Notes: generated from the sequence alone by a model not told the origin. A stretch of 64,000 bases of DNA from Epilithonimonas arachidiradicis (GCF_003610695.1 NZ_RAQH01000009.1:124001-188000); one strand, 5' to 3'. Shown: positions 52,509 through 62,496, counted from the stretch's first letter. Made by a program: numbers and translations.

Positions 52509-54989
52509 TTATCGTCCTTTCAACTCATCCAGCAATCGCTCCAGAGAATTAAGGTCAGAGATTAAAACTTCTCTCGCCTTTGCACCATTGAAGCCGCCAA
52601 CAACGCCAGCTGCTTCCAATTGATCCATAATCCTTCCGGCTCTGTTGTAGCCTAATTTCAATTGTCTTTGCAACATAGAAGTCGAACCTTGCTGTGTAGA
52701 AACCACGATTCTTGCACCTTCTTCAAACAAAGCATCTTTCTCGTTCGGGTCAAAAGCGCCAACTGTTGAACTGCCTTCTTCTCCGGAATATTCTGGAAGA
52801 AGATAAGCATCAGAATAACCCTTTTGTTCCCCGACGAATTCTGCAATTCTCTCAACTTCCGGCGTATCGACAAATGCACACTGCAAACGAGTCAAATCAT
52901 TACCGTTAAAATAAAGCATATCTCCTTTTCCAACCAACTGCTCGGCACCAGGCGAATCCAAAATCGTCTTGGAATCCACTCCGGAAATTACACGGAAAGC
53001 AACCCTTGCTGGGAAATTCGCTTTGATCATACCAGTGATTACGTTTACAGACGGTCTTTGAGTTGCAACAATTAAGTGAATTCCAATCGCTCTCGCTAAC
53101 TGTGCTAATCTTGCAATCGGATGTTCTACTTCTTTCCCAGCAGTCATAATCAAATCTGCAAATTCGTCCACAACCAGAACGATATAAGGCAGGTATCTGT
53201 GACCATTTTCAGGATTCAGTTTTCTTTGAGCAAATTTCGCATTGTACTCTTTGATGTTTTTACAGAACGCATTTTTCAGCAATTCGTAACGGTCATCCAT
53301 CTCGATACAAAGTGAATTCAGAGTATTAATAACTTTCGCATTGTCTGTGATAATCGCATCTTCTGTATCAGGTAATTTTGCTAAATAATGTCTTTCAATT
53401 TTTGAATAAAGTGATAATTCCACCTTTTTCGGGTCAACCATCACAAACTTCAATTCGCTTGGGTGTTTTTTATAAATCAATGAAGTCAGAATTGCATTGA
53501 TACCAACAGATTTTCCTTGGCCTGTTGCTCCAGCCATCAAAAGGTGAGGCATTTTCGCAAGGTCAGCAACGAACACTTCGTTGGAAATTGTTCGTCCAAA
53601 AACGATTGGCAAATCCATATCTGCTGATTGAAATTTCGGCGAAGCTACAACCGAACGCATCGAAACCATTGTTGGGTTTTTTCTTGGAACCTCGATTCCG
53701 ATTGTTCCTTTTCCCGGCATTGGTGCGATGATCCTGATTCCAAGTGCGGAAAGATTCAAAGCAATATCATCCTGTAATTTTTTAATTGCTGCAACACGGA
53801 TCCCAGCTTCCGGTACAATTTCGTAAAGTGTAACCGTTGGACCAATTGTCGCTTTAATTTCAGAAATTCCAACGTTAAAGGTTTTCAATAAGCCAACAAT
53901 TCGGTTCTTATTTTCTTCGAGTTCGTCTTTATTAATGGTGATTTCCTCGTTTCCGTAATCTTTCAGTAATTCTATAGATGGCATTTGGAATTTTGCCAAA
54001 TCCAATTTGTGGTCATACAGTCCATGTTTGCTAACCAGATCTTCTGATCTTTGCTGTTCGTTCGAAACTGGAAAATCTTCATCTTTTTTGATTTCTACAT
54101 TGAAGGAGAAATCATCTTCTGTTTTTGCAACCGGAGTCTCCACAACTGATTTTTGAGACGGAGTTGGGGTAGAAGATAATATGATTGGTTCAGGAACAGA
54201 TTCTTTTATCGGCTCTATGATTTCTTCTCTGAAAGATGTCTGATTTGGTGTTTTAATTGGCTCAAAATCCTGAGTGACTTTGATATTGCTAAAATCATTG
54301 TCAGTTTTAACTGGATTTGATTTAGAAGAAATATTTTCAGGAACAATTTCTTTTTCCAGCTCTTCATCCGCTTCAAATTCATCGTCAGAATCAGGCATCA
54401 GACTTTTCAGTTTCCCGAAAGTATTATCATTAATGTCATTCAGTTTATTTTTGATAGAACTTGGTCTTAGATTAAATTCCAAAACAAAATAGAGGGCAAA
54501 ACTTACCAAAAGAACCATCCAAAGTCCAACAGAACCGATATAGGATTTAAGATAATCCATAATCTGATAACCGTAAACACCACCGAGAACGCCTTCGCCA
54601 TTGGTTACGGCACCAAAGAAAATCGGAGTCCAGCAAATGAAAAATAAACTGTGAGAAATGGTCTTCCAGGGCTTGAAATAATTCTTCTTGAAAACCAAAG
54701 TTCCAAAAACAAAACATAAAAATGCCACTACAAAAGCTGCTACACCTATGCTTTCAAAAATGAAAAGATTGCCCAGCCAATCTCCGATTTTCCCAAAAAT
54801 ATTGGAAGATTGCACCGTTTTGTCGGCCATCGTTCCGGCCTGGCTCTGGTCAGATTTCCAGTTCATCAGATAAGAGGCAAAAGAAAGTGTCAAAACGATA
54901 GATAAAATTATCAGGGTAACCCCCGAAATAATTCTCGGTTTCGATATGATTTTACTTGTATTGGAGGGCGTATTTTGTTCTTTGTTCAT
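52509..54989 (-). CDS. ftsK: DNA translocase FtsK/SpoIIIE
   Basis: 826 aa from ATG at 54989 (the TTG two codons before is less likely). Four N-terminal membrane helices (about residues 18-180), an acidic/Pro-rich linker to about 340, then the RecA-like motor with Walker A GATGQGKS and Walker B YIVLVVDEFADL, and the C-terminal winged-helix gamma domain (SMLQRQLKLGYNRAGRIMDQLEAAGVVG). It pumps DNA at the division septum and activates XerCD recombination. The linker is short compared with E. coli FtsK (1329 aa), as usual in Bacteroidota. Confidence 0.95.
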   Translation of the reverse strand: MNKEQNTPSNTSKIISKPRIISGVTLIILSIVLTLSFASYLMNWKSDQSQAGTMADKTVQSSNIFGKIGDWLGNLFIFESIGVAAFVVAFLCFVFGTLVFKKNYFKPWKTISHSLFFICWTPIFFGAVTNGEGVLGGVYGYQIMDYLKSYIGSVGLWMVLLVSFALYFVLEFNLRPSSIKNKLNDINDNTFGKLKSLMPDSDDEFEADEELEKEIVPENISSKSNPVKTDNDFSNIKVTQDFEPIKTPNQTSFREEIIEPIKESVPEPIILSSTPTPSQKSVVETPVAKTEDDFSFNVEIKKDEDFPVSNEQQRSEDLVSKHGLYDHKLDLAKFQMPSIELLKDYGNEEITINKDELEENKNRIVGLLKTFNVGISEIKATIGPTVTLYEIVPEAGIRVAAIKKLQDDIALNLSALGIRIIAPMPGKGTIGIEVPRKNPTMVSMRSVVASPKFQSADMDLPIVFGRTISNEVFVADLAKMPHLLMAGATGQGKSVGINAILTSLIYKKHPSELKFVMVDPKKVELSLYSKIERHYLAKLPDTEDAIITDNAKVINTLNSLCIEMDDRYELLKNAFCKNIKEYNAKFAQRKLNPENGHRYLPYIVLVVDEFADLIMTAGKEVEHPIARLAQLARAIGIHLIVATQRPSVNVITGMIKANFPARVAFRVISGVDSKTILDSPGAEQLVGKGDMLYFNGNDLTRLQCAFVDTPEVERIAEFVGEQKGYSDAYLLPEYSGEEGSSTVGAFDPNEKDALFEEGARIVVSTQQGSTSMLQRQLKLGYNRAGRIMDQLEAAGVVGGFNGAKAREVLISDLNSLERLLDELKGR

Positions 54990-55158
54990 TTTCAAAAATC
55001 GTCAATAGATGCAAATTTAATGTTTTTTCTGACCGTTAAAAATTAAAATAAAAAAAGATTACCGGATGTGACGAAATCAGGTTAAAAACCAAAATGTTGG
55101 ATAATCTGAAAAATATCATAAATCGAGGTTTTAATTAGTCCAATCAAATTAACATTCT

Positions 55159-55166
55159 TATTTTTG
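55159..55166 (+). promoter_or_regulatory. -7 promoter element (TATTTTTG) for the ccsBA leader
   Basis: Exact TAnnTTTG, divergent from ftsK; it would place the start of transcription near 55170, about 100 nt before the chosen ccsBA start. Confidence 0.35.
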
Positions 55167-55184
55167 CGAATCATAACTTTCAGA

Positions 55185-55259
55185 ATGAAATCGTCGCTAA
55201 ATGTGGTAGTAAGAAGCAGATTTTGCCGGACGATTGCATATGACAAACAAAAACAGTAG
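55185..55259 (+). CDS. Possible leader peptide (24 codons) upstream of ccsBA
   Basis: ATG at 55185 to TAG at 55257-55259 encodes 24 basic residues (MKSSLNVVVRSRF...). It ends 10 bases before the ATG of the ccsBA gene, an arrangement used for translational coupling or attenuation. Not recognised; could be a chance short ORF. Confidence 0.25.
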   Translation: MKSSLNVVVRSRFCRTIAYDKQKQ

Positions 55260-55269
55260 ATATCTACAT

Positions 55270-58200
55270 ATGAAAAAGATTCAGGATATTCTTATTTCTA
55301 CGCGGACGATGGCGGTTCTGTTGCTGGTTTTCGCAATTTCTATGGCGGTTGCCACTTTTATCGAAAATGATTACGGAACACCTACTGCAAAAGCATTGAT
55401 TTATGAGGCCAAATGGTTTGAGGCTGTGATGTTTTTGTTGATTCTTAACTTCATTGGAAACATCGGACGATACAGGCTTTACAAAAAAGAAAAGTGGCCG
55501 ATCTTGGTTTTCCACTTGGCATTTGTCCTGATTTTTATTGGAGGCGCAATTACGCGTTACATTAGTTTTGAAGGAACAATGCACATCCGGGAAGGCGAAA
55601 CCTCTAACGAAATCGTAACCGACAAGCATTTCTTCAAAATTAAAATCGAAGAAAAAGGAGAACAGCAGAATTATCACGATGTTCCTTATCTGATGTCGCC
55701 GCTTCATCACGATTTCCAAGCGACTTATGATTTCCTTGGAAAAGAAAAAATTGTTATTAAAACTCTGGATTATATTCAAAGAAAGAAAGATAGTTTGGTT
55801 GCGGGAAATGAGAAAGAATTCTTGCATTTGGTTTCTACCAGCGATATGGGAGGTCGTCAGAATATCTATTTGGCAGAAGGGGAAGTTCAGAATATCAACG
55901 GAACTTTGGTCAGTTATAACAGAACTGCGATTGACGGTGCCGTAGAATTCCAAAAAAAGGACGGACAACTTTATATCAAAACTCCGACTGATGCTGCTTA
56001 TATGACAATGGCAACGCAGGCAACCGGAACGACGAAGAAAAATGAGTTCCAGCCTTTGGTTTTGAGAAGTCTTTATACAATTGACCAACTCAAACTGGTA
56101 ATTCCGGAAGGTACTAAGACAGGAAAATTGGTAGCTTACGAAGGCGATAAACAAAAAGATAAAGATGTTCCGGATATGCTGAAAGTAGAAGTTGCCGGAC
56201 CAAAAACAAAGCAAATTGTTAACCTTGTAGTGGAAAAAGGAAATCCAAATAATTATAAACAGATACATCTGGATGGTCTCGATATCATGTTGGGTTTCGG
56301 ACCAAAGATTTACTTCACGCAGCCTTTCGCCCTTAAATTGGAAAAATTTGTGATGGAAACTTACCCGGGAAGTTCTTCACCGTCAGCTTATGAATCCCAC
56401 GTTAAAATCGTGGATGAAGGGAAGGAAACGCCTTACAATATCTATATGAACCACGTTCTTAATTATAAAGGTTATAGATTCTTCCAGGCAAGTTTTGACC
56501 CGGACAGAAAAGGAACAGTTCTTTCTGTAAACCATGATTTTTGGGGAACTCTGATCAGTTATATCGGTTATGCATTTTTGTTTTTAGGAATGTTTGTAAC
56601 GATGTTCTGGAAAGGCTCTCGTTTCTGGAGCCTGAACCAAATGCTGAAAACCATCAGCAAGAAAAAAGCAGCGGCTGTTGTTTTACTTTTATTAAGTTTC
56701 GGACTTAATGCTCAGGAAATCGATATGCACGGCAAAGACGGCAGTCACGACGGTCATGCTCATTCCGAAGCTGCTGCGCCAACATCGCCGAACAAGAATC
56801 CTGCGGTGATAGATGCTGATGAAATGGTGAAGAATATTACCATCAGCAAAGAGCACGCAGACAAGTTTGCTTATCTTTTGGTCCAGAATTATGAAGGTCG
56901 TATCGTTCCTGCTAATACACAGGCTCTCGATATTTTACATAAATTAACGTCCCGTTCCAAGTTTCAGGATTTGGATGCCAATCAATGGTTTTTAGCGGCT
57001 ACAATTGACCCGATGTTCTGGGCGCAAGTGAACATCATCAAAATCGAAACTGCCGGTAAAGTAGGAAAGGATTTGAAAGCTAAAACAAAAGCGACGGATG
57101 AAGGTTTTACAAGTTTGATCAAATTATTCCCAGCCGATAAAAACGGTAATCTTCATTTCGTTTTGGAGGATGATTATAATGAAGCATTCAGAAAAAAAGC
57201 TTCTGAAAGAACAAGATATGATGAAGCGGTTATCAAATTAAATGATAAGGTACAAGTTTTAAACGGTATAATGTCTTACCAATACTTCCGAACGGTTCCT
57301 GTCAAAAACGACCCGAATCATACGTGGAACTCTGTGATGACACCAACTTTTGAAGCAGACGAAAATGCACAGGCGGTTTTAGGACCCTATTTGTCAAGTG
57401 TTCTAATGGCAACACAAGGCGGAAGCTGGGCAAAAGCAGATGCAGAACTGAAGAAAGTAGAGGAGTATCAGCAGAAATGGGGCAAAAATGTAGTGCCTTC
57501 TGAAACCAAAGTTAAGCTGGAAGTGCTGATGAATACATTGGATATCAACTTCAAATTGTTGATTTTCTATACAATCATTGGAGGTTTGCTTCTGATTTTA
57601 GGTTTTGTAGAATTATTTAAACCAGGTAAAATTCTTCATAATATTGTAAAAGGAATAATTTATATTGGCGCGATTGGTTATATTTTCCATTTTTTAGGTT
57701 TGGTAGGAAGATGGTACATCTCTGGTCACGCACCTTGGAGTAATGGTTACGAAGCAATTATTTTCATCTCTTGGGTAGGGATTTCGGCGGGATATGCATT
57801 GTATAGAAACTCCAATACTTTGATTCCTGCAGCAGGATTCTTGGTTGCAGTCATTATGATGGGATTTGCGCACGGAGGTTCCGCATTAGATCCACAAATT
57901 ACCCCACTAGTTCCGGTTCTTAAATCTTACTGGTTAGTAGTTCACGTAGCAATCATCACTTCGAGTTATGGATTCTTCTCCTTATCAATGCTGATCGCAA
58001 TGATTTCTTTGATTTTCTATGTGATTGCCAACAAAGGCACTTTCAAAAAACATAATGATACGACGCTTAAAGAATTAGCTATCGTAAGCGAAATGTCTCT
58101 AAACATAGGATTATTAGCATTAACCATTGGAAACTTCTTAGGCGGAATTTGGGCTAACGAATCCTGGGGACGTTATTGGAGCTGGGACCCGAAAGAAACC

Positions 58201-58503
58201 TGGGCTTTCATCTCGATTATGGTTTATGCTTTTGTAATCCACATGAGGTTGGTTCCTGGTTTAAGAGGTAGATATACTTTCCACGTGGTGACAATGTTTG
58301 CATTTTGCTCAATGGTAATGACTTATTTCGGCGTGAATTATTACCTGTCAGGATTGCATTCTTACGCCAAAGGCGATCCAATTCCTCTGCCGCTTTGGGT
58401 TTACATCAGCTTGGGTTATATGCTCACATTGTCGGTAGCCGCTTGGTTTAAGTATAAAAAGCTCAATGAAAAGCAAGAAAAAAGAACACAGGTAGAACCT
58501 TAA
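55270..58503 (+). CDS. Cytochrome c biogenesis CcsB-CcsA (ResB/ResC) fusion
   Basis: 1077 aa from ATG at 55270 (MKKIQDILISTRTMAV); in-frame TTG at 55234 and ATG at 55240 are possible earlier starts. The N-terminal ResB/CcsB part has helices around residues 15-80 and 420-470 with a long extracytoplasmic domain (about 95-410); a helical stretch with an His/Asp-rich loop (about 490-520) links to a second extracytoplasmic region and the C-terminal CcsA part (from about 765) with the haem-handling WANESWGRYWSWDPKETWAF (WWD type) and conserved histidines. It ligates haem to apocytochromes c at the outer face. A terminator follows. Confidence 0.92.
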   Translation: MKKIQDILISTRTMAVLLLVFAISMAVATFIENDYGTPTAKALIYEAKWFEAVMFLLILNFIGNIGRYRLYKKEKWPILVFHLAFVLIFIGGAITRYISFEGTMHIREGETSNEIVTDKHFFKIKIEEKGEQQNYHDVPYLMSPLHHDFQATYDFLGKEKIVIKTLDYIQRKKDSLVAGNEKEFLHLVSTSDMGGRQNIYLAEGEVQNINGTLVSYNRTAIDGAVEFQKKDGQLYIKTPTDAAYMTMATQATGTTKKNEFQPLVLRSLYTIDQLKLVIPEGTKTGKLVAYEGDKQKDKDVPDMLKVEVAGPKTKQIVNLVVEKGNPNNYKQIHLDGLDIMLGFGPKIYFTQPFALKLEKFVMETYPGSSSPSAYESHVKIVDEGKETPYNIYMNHVLNYKGYRFFQASFDPDRKGTVLSVNHDFWGTLISYIGYAFLFLGMFVTMFWKGSRFWSLNQMLKTISKKKAAAVVLLLLSFGLNAQEIDMHGKDGSHDGHAHSEAAAPTSPNKNPAVIDADEMVKNITISKEHADKFAYLLVQNYEGRIVPANTQALDILHKLTSRSKFQDLDANQWFLAATIDPMFWAQVNIIKIETAGKVGKDLKAKTKATDEGFTSLIKLFPADKNGNLHFVLEDDYNEAFRKKASERTRYDEAVIKLNDKVQVLNGIMSYQYFRTVPVKNDPNHTWNSVMTPTFEADENAQAVLGPYLSSVLMATQGGSWAKADAELKKVEEYQQKWGKNVVPSETKVKLEVLMNTLDINFKLLIFYTIIGGLLLILGFVELFKPGKILHNIVKGIIYIGAIGYIFHFLGLVGRWYISGHAPWSNGYEAIIFISWVGISAGYALYRNSNTLIPAAGFLVAVIMMGFAHGGSALDPQITPLVPVLKSYWLVVHVAIITSSYGFFSLSMLIAMISLIFYVIANKGTFKKHNDTTLKELAIVSEMSLNIGLLALTIGNFLGGIWANESWGRYWSWDPKETWAFISIMVYAFVIHMRLVPGLRGRYTFHVVTMFAFCSMVMTYFGVNYYLSGLHSYAKGDPIPLPLWVYISLGYMLTLSVAAWFKYKKLNEKQEKRTQVEP

Positions 58504-58522
58504 AGCTTTGCATAAATTAATT

Positions 58523-58552
58523 AACCGGACTTTGAACAAGTTCGGTTTTTTT
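58523..58552 (+). terminator. Terminator of ccsBA
   Basis: Stem AACCGGACTT / AAGTTCGGTT (one mismatch), 5-nt loop, seven-T tail. Confidence 0.8.
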
Positions 58553-58613
58553 ATTTTTTTTATTAAAATAAATTGTACATTTATGATATCAAATTAATAT
58601 CAAATTAAATATT

Positions 58614-59483
58614 ATGGAAAAAATTGTAAAACCTTTGTCAGGCTATTTAGCATTAGTAATTAGCCTTGTTCTTTTTGGATTAAGTATTTTTCTTTTTATA
58701 AACGGTGCGAGTAATAGTAATCCCGCTTTTATGTTTTTTGCGGCTATTTCTTTTTTAGCTTTTATCTTTTTTTTGAAAGGCTTAATGATTATTCAGCCAA
58801 ACCATTCCAGAGTGCTTAGCTTTTTTGGGAAATACGTTGGAACTGTAAAGGCTAATGGCTTATTTTTCATTAATCCATTGTATTCAACGCAAAGAATGAG
58901 TCTTCGTTCAGAAAACCTTCAGGGCCAGACTTTGAAAGTGAATGACAAAATGGGTAATCCGATAGAAATCGGAGCTGTTATCGTTTGGAAAGTAGGCGAT
59001 ACTTATAAAGCTGCTTTTGATGTAGAGCGTTATATGGAATATGTGAGAATCCAAAGCGAGGCAGCTGTTCGACATTTGGCGGTAAGTTTTCCTTATGATA
59101 ACTTGGAAGACGAAAATGCAGAAATAACGCTTCGTGATGGTGGTGATAATGTTAATCATATCCTTGAAAAAGAATTGACAGACCGACTTTCAACAGCGGG
59201 AATTATTGTTCAGGAAGCTAGAATCAGTCATTTGGCTTATGCATCGGAAATTGCTGGAGCAATGTTGCAAAGACAGCAGGCAACGGCGATTGTGGCTGCT
59301 AGAGCAAAAATTGTTGAAGGTGCTGTTGGAATGGTTGATATGGCACTGAAAAAACTGTCTGCAGAAAATATTGTTGAACTGGATGACGAGAGAAAAGCGG
59401 CAATGGTAAGTAATCTAATGGTAGTTTTATGTGGCGAAAAAGCAGCTCAACCAATCCTGAATGCAGGAACACTTTATAATTAA
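58614..59483 (+). CDS. SPFH/band-7 domain membrane protein
   Basis: 289 aa. Two N-terminal hydrophobic helices (about residues 13-33 and 39-60) are followed by the SPFH domain ([24 protein letters not shown] on) and the helical flotillin-like end ([30 protein letters not shown]). Members form ring-like oligomers on membrane microdomains and scaffold proteases or other complexes. Only 17 bases after it comes a small Arc-type DNA-binding gene, an association worth noting. Confidence 0.9.
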   Translation: MEKIVKPLSGYLALVISLVLFGLSIFLFINGASNSNPAFMFFAAISFLAFIFFLKGLMIIQPNHSRVLSFFGKYVGTVKANGLFFINPLYSTQRMSLRSENLQGQTLKVNDKMGNPIEIGAVIVWKVGDTYKAAFDVERYMEYVRIQSEAAVRHLAVSFPYDNLEDENAEITLRDGGDNVNHILEKELTDRLSTAGIIVQEARISHLAYASEIAGAMLQRQQATAIVAARAKIVEGAVGMVDMALKKLSAENIVELDDERKAAMVSNLMVVLCGEKAAQPILNAGTLYN

Positions 59484-59500
59484 TCCAAAATCAAGTATTG

Positions 59501-59677
59501 ATGAAGAAGAGTTTTGTTTTAAGATTGGATGATGAGATGTATAAATTGTTGGAAAAATGGGCGGCTGATGAATTCCGGAGTGTGAATGGGCAATTGGAAT
59601 ACATCATCAATCAGAGTCTGATTAATTCAGGAAGAAAAAAAAATAAAACGGATAACCAATCAACAGATAAAAAATAA
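59501..59677 (+). CDS. Arc-family ribbon-helix-helix protein, 58 aa
   Basis: 58 aa from ATG at 59501, below the usual gene-length cutoff. The sequence KKSFVLRLDDEMYKLLEKWA followed by DEFRSVNGQLEYIINQSL is the strand-helix-helix pattern of Arc/MetJ repressors, in which the short strand (SFVLRL) dimerises and contacts DNA. The basic C-terminus (GRKKNKTDNQ) is disordered. It lies 17 bases after the SPFH gene and before a perfect terminator, so the pair forms a two-gene operon; it may autoregulate it. Confidence 0.8.
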   Translation: MKKSFVLRLDDEMYKLLEKWAADEFRSVNGQLEYIINQSLINSGRKKNKTDNQSTDKK

Positions 59678-59700
59678 GCAGTCAATTTTGACTGCTTTTT
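59677..59700. terminator. Bidirectional terminator after the SPFH-Arc pair
   Basis: 9-bp stem AGCAGTCAA / TTGACTGCT with a 2-nt loop and T-rich tail, shared with the convergent phosphatase gene. Confidence 0.8.
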
Positions 59701-60559
59701 ATTTTAAAAACTTCTGGATGTAAATCTCTCTTTGACTTTCTGAAATTCCTAAAATCTGATGAATGTAATTATCCATCGAACCATATTTTTTATTGATTTC
59801 TTCGAAAGCAGATTGCAGATAATTTCGTTCTATCCAACTCGTTTTTTCAACCACACCAATGTCCAGTTTTGGATAAACGAAATGAAATGTATTGGCGAGA
59901 TTTAATCTTTTCTGAATAATCTTTTCTCTAAGATTATTAGATTGTAGATATTCTTCAAAAATAACAGAATCATCAAACTTTAAAATTTTTAAAATCAAAG
60001 CTGTAATCATCCCAGTTCTGTCTTTTCCTGCTGTACAATGATAGAGTATAGGTTGCTCAGAATCTAAAATTTCTGTAATGATTTGCCTAATAACTTCCGG
60101 ATTTTCAGAAACATAATCGGTATAGAATTTTATCATTCTTTTATCCGCATCATTCTTGGTGATTTTTCCTTTCAAAGCCAATTGTTTCGCATTGCTCATC
60201 TCATCATTCTTATCCTCGAAAGCAGAATATATTTTATAATTGATATCCTTAGGAAGTTGGTCTGGTTCTTTATTAATTTCCTGCTGCGTTCTCAAATCAA
60301 TGACTTTACCGATTTTCATTTTATCTAATTTATCAAAAGAAGATTTTCTAAGTTGATGGAGATTGCCGCTTCGGTAGATTAAACTGTCTTTAAGAATTTT
60401 TCCTTCAGAATTTTTAATTCCACCCAGATATCTCAGATTATTAACTTTCTTTATCTCGATGTGATTTTGATTAGAATAGGCTGAAAACTCAGTTTTGGAG
60501 GAAGTGTAAGTTTTGCAGGAAATAAAAAATAGGAAAACTAAGTAATAGAAATATCTCAT
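59699..60559 (-). CDS. Tyrosine/serine-type protein phosphatase lipoprotein
   Basis: 286 aa with a signal peptide and lipobox (FFISC, Cys about 15). The core has the Y_phosphatase3 opening NLRYLGGIKNSEGKILKDSLIYRSGNLHQL, GKVIDLRTQQE and the P-loop LYHCTAGKDRTGM with catalytic Cys and Arg. Such enzymes dephosphorylate tyrosine/serine or phosphoinositides; here a lipid anchor places it on the cell envelope. Monocistronic. Confidence 0.88.
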   Translation of the reverse strand: MRYFYYLVFLFFISCKTYTSSKTEFSAYSNQNHIEIKKVNNLRYLGGIKNSEGKILKDSLIYRSGNLHQLRKSSFDKLDKMKIGKVIDLRTQQEINKEPDQLPKDINYKIYSAFEDKNDEMSNAKQLALKGKITKNDADKRMIKFYTDYVSENPEVIRQIITEILDSEQPILYHCTAGKDRTGMITALILKILKFDDSVIFEEYLQSNNLREKIIQKRLNLANTFHFVYPKLDIGVVEKTSWIERNYLQSAFEEINKKYGSMDNYIHQILGISESQREIYIQKFLK

Positions 60560-60604
60560 AACTCCGAAACGTTTTTTTATAAAGCTTATTTTCTGTCAAC
60601 AAAA

Positions 60605-60633
60605 AATTCCTGCCTATTTTCTAAGCAGGAATT
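60605..60633 (-). terminator. Terminator of the PNGase F-like gene
   Basis: 9-bp stem AATTCCTGC / GCAGGAATT with an 11-nt loop and a T run on the minus strand. Confidence 0.75.
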
Positions 60634-60653
60634 GTAATGTTTTAAAAATCATT

Positions 60654-62303
60654 TTATTGTTTAATCACTTTTTGAGTTTCTGATTTACCATCAGCAAAAT
60701 CAATTTTTATCAGATAAACTCCCGACTGTAATTTGGAAAGATTAATTTTTGTAGAATTATCTTCTAACAAAATTTTACCATCTGCGTTATAAACAGAGAC
60801 TTTGCTAACTTTTGCAGTTGAATTGATGTTAATGAAATCTTTCACAGGATTTGGATAGACTGAGGATTTTCTTATATTAATCTCATCGGTTCCCAATCTC
60901 ACAATACTCGAATAAACAGGACCATACCAGACACTGCTTTTGTCATCTGTACATTTTGATTTTACATAAGTTTCGTAAGTCCAGTTAAGATTGAGGTCGC
61001 TGCGAGAATCTTTTGGTTCGTTACTGATGTCACGATAAACTTCTCCTCCGGCAGCAGTAAAAATATTTCTTCTTCCCCAGAGTGTCTGCCATTGGTTAGA
61101 AGTTCCTGTCTCTTTCCAGGTAAGATCTACAGTTGTATTAAGTTGATTAGCGATTTTCAAGTCATAAGGCGTAGAACAAATTACATCGCCATTTTTTTGA
61201 TTTTGGATGTACATTGAGATTGGGAAATAACCTTGCTGTCCTGTAAAAACAGCAGTAGGAACATCTATTTTAATTGTATGAGTTCCGGCAGATAGATTTC
61301 CCAAGCTAATTTCACGATTCGGAATCACATCGCCAGGACACCAGTTGTTCCAGGAGATCCAACCTCTAAGTGTTTTTGCGCTTGTTCCATAGATTCCATT
61401 TCCTTGTGTATTATATTGTCTGTAATCCTCACAGTTTTTCCCACCTGGCATATATTGATTTACCAATTGATCATCTAGATAAACATAGTGTACTCTTTTT
61501 ACATATTCTTCACCATTGGTATTAGAGCCGTGATTGGAAGTAATCAGATGCAAAGAAGCGTTGGGAACAGGCTGATCTAGCGTAAAAGTAACCAATCTTG
61601 TCGTTTGTCCCGGGACATCAGTAGCATTATAATTATTCAGGTTTTGACGATAAGATAATGGCAGAAGAAAGTTCTGTGTTGGAGTAGCCGTCCCACTAGT
61701 TACGAATTCCAGGTTACCACGGAAAACGTCTGTCCTGTCAGCACATCCGGCAACCTGCGTATTGGCAGCTGCAGAATATCCATCCGCTCTAAATTCAATC
61801 CAAAAATCATAGATAGCTGATAAACTTGAGTCGTGCAGAATATTGGATATATTATCAACCTGATAGCTATAAGGAACCTGAGTTGGGGAGACATTTTTAT
61901 TCATAAAAGGTGTAATAAAACGTCCAATCTCTATACGCTTGATGTCAGCTTGATTGAAGGTATAAGTTGTACTTCCTTTTGGAACCAAAACCAGGTTAAC
62001 ACCGGCAAGCCTGTCGTAGTTGTCACAAGCGGCGGTCAAAACAATATTCATTTTAACGCTGCTTCCTATGGATGCAATTTCAGTTTCAGTTAGTTTTCTG
62101 GAAATAATATCCTGCTCGTAGGCGTGCAAACGAATGGCTCCGGCAGGGATTTGGGAAAATGCTTCTGGCGGCATTGTCTGTCCTTCTCCCAAATAATGAT
62201 ACATACTGTAAAAAGGAACATCATTGAAAACCGAAACATTTTGAGCTCTGAAAAACGGCGCTATTGCAAGTCCGGCAAGAGCAAATAGTAGTTTTTTCTT
62301 CAT
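60654..62303 (-). CDS. PNGase F-type peptide-N-glycosidase with T9SS sorting domain
   Basis: 549 aa with a signal peptide (APFFRAQ, residue 21). The two PNGase F lobes are recognisable: CDNYDRLAGVNLVL (CDEWDRYANVYV in the E. meningoseptica enzyme), EIGRFITPF, YDFWIEFRADGY and LHLITSNHGSNTNGEEY, CEDYRQYN and WNNWCPGDVIPNR. D97, E170 and E265/266 align with the catalytic/binding acids (D60, E118, E206 in mature PNGase F numbering). The C-terminal 75 residues (SSVYPNPVKDFINI on) are a type IX secretion sorting domain. It should release N-glycans from glycoproteins, exported to the cell surface. Confidence 0.85.
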   Translation of the reverse strand: MKKKLLFALAGLAIAPFFRAQNVSVFNDVPFYSMYHYLGEGQTMPPEAFSQIPAGAIRLHAYEQDIISRKLTETEIASIGSSVKMNIVLTAACDNYDRLAGVNLVLVPKGSTTYTFNQADIKRIEIGRFITPFMNKNVSPTQVPYSYQVDNISNILHDSSLSAIYDFWIEFRADGYSAAANTQVAGCADRTDVFRGNLEFVTSGTATPTQNFLLPLSYRQNLNNYNATDVPGQTTRLVTFTLDQPVPNASLHLITSNHGSNTNGEEYVKRVHYVYLDDQLVNQYMPGGKNCEDYRQYNTQGNGIYGTSAKTLRGWISWNNWCPGDVIPNREISLGNLSAGTHTIKIDVPTAVFTGQQGYFPISMYIQNQKNGDVICSTPYDLKIANQLNTTVDLTWKETGTSNQWQTLWGRRNIFTAAGGEVYRDISNEPKDSRSDLNLNWTYETYVKSKCTDDKSSVWYGPVYSSIVRLGTDEINIRKSSVYPNPVKDFININSTAKVSKVSVYNADGKILLEDNSTKINLSKLQSGVYLIKIDFADGKSETQKVIKQ

Positions 62304-62496
62304 ATTAGATTATTAATCTAACAAATTTAGAAAATCTTTATTAATAAAGGTTTTTTGATTGGTTATTTATAAAATTAATTTTCGTTTCAAATTATAATGT
62401 TGTGATTTTAATAATTTAGAAATCTTAGATTTCATTCTCCGATTATCATTTGTAATTGTCCCCGGAAAAAGTTATCTTTAAGAAAAATTACAAATT

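Noticed and set aside
55264-56268. Long minus-strand frame of 334 codons opposite ccsBA
   Set aside because: It is the antisense shadow of the CcsB domain; composition is Phe/Cys/Ser-rich and no family pattern appears.
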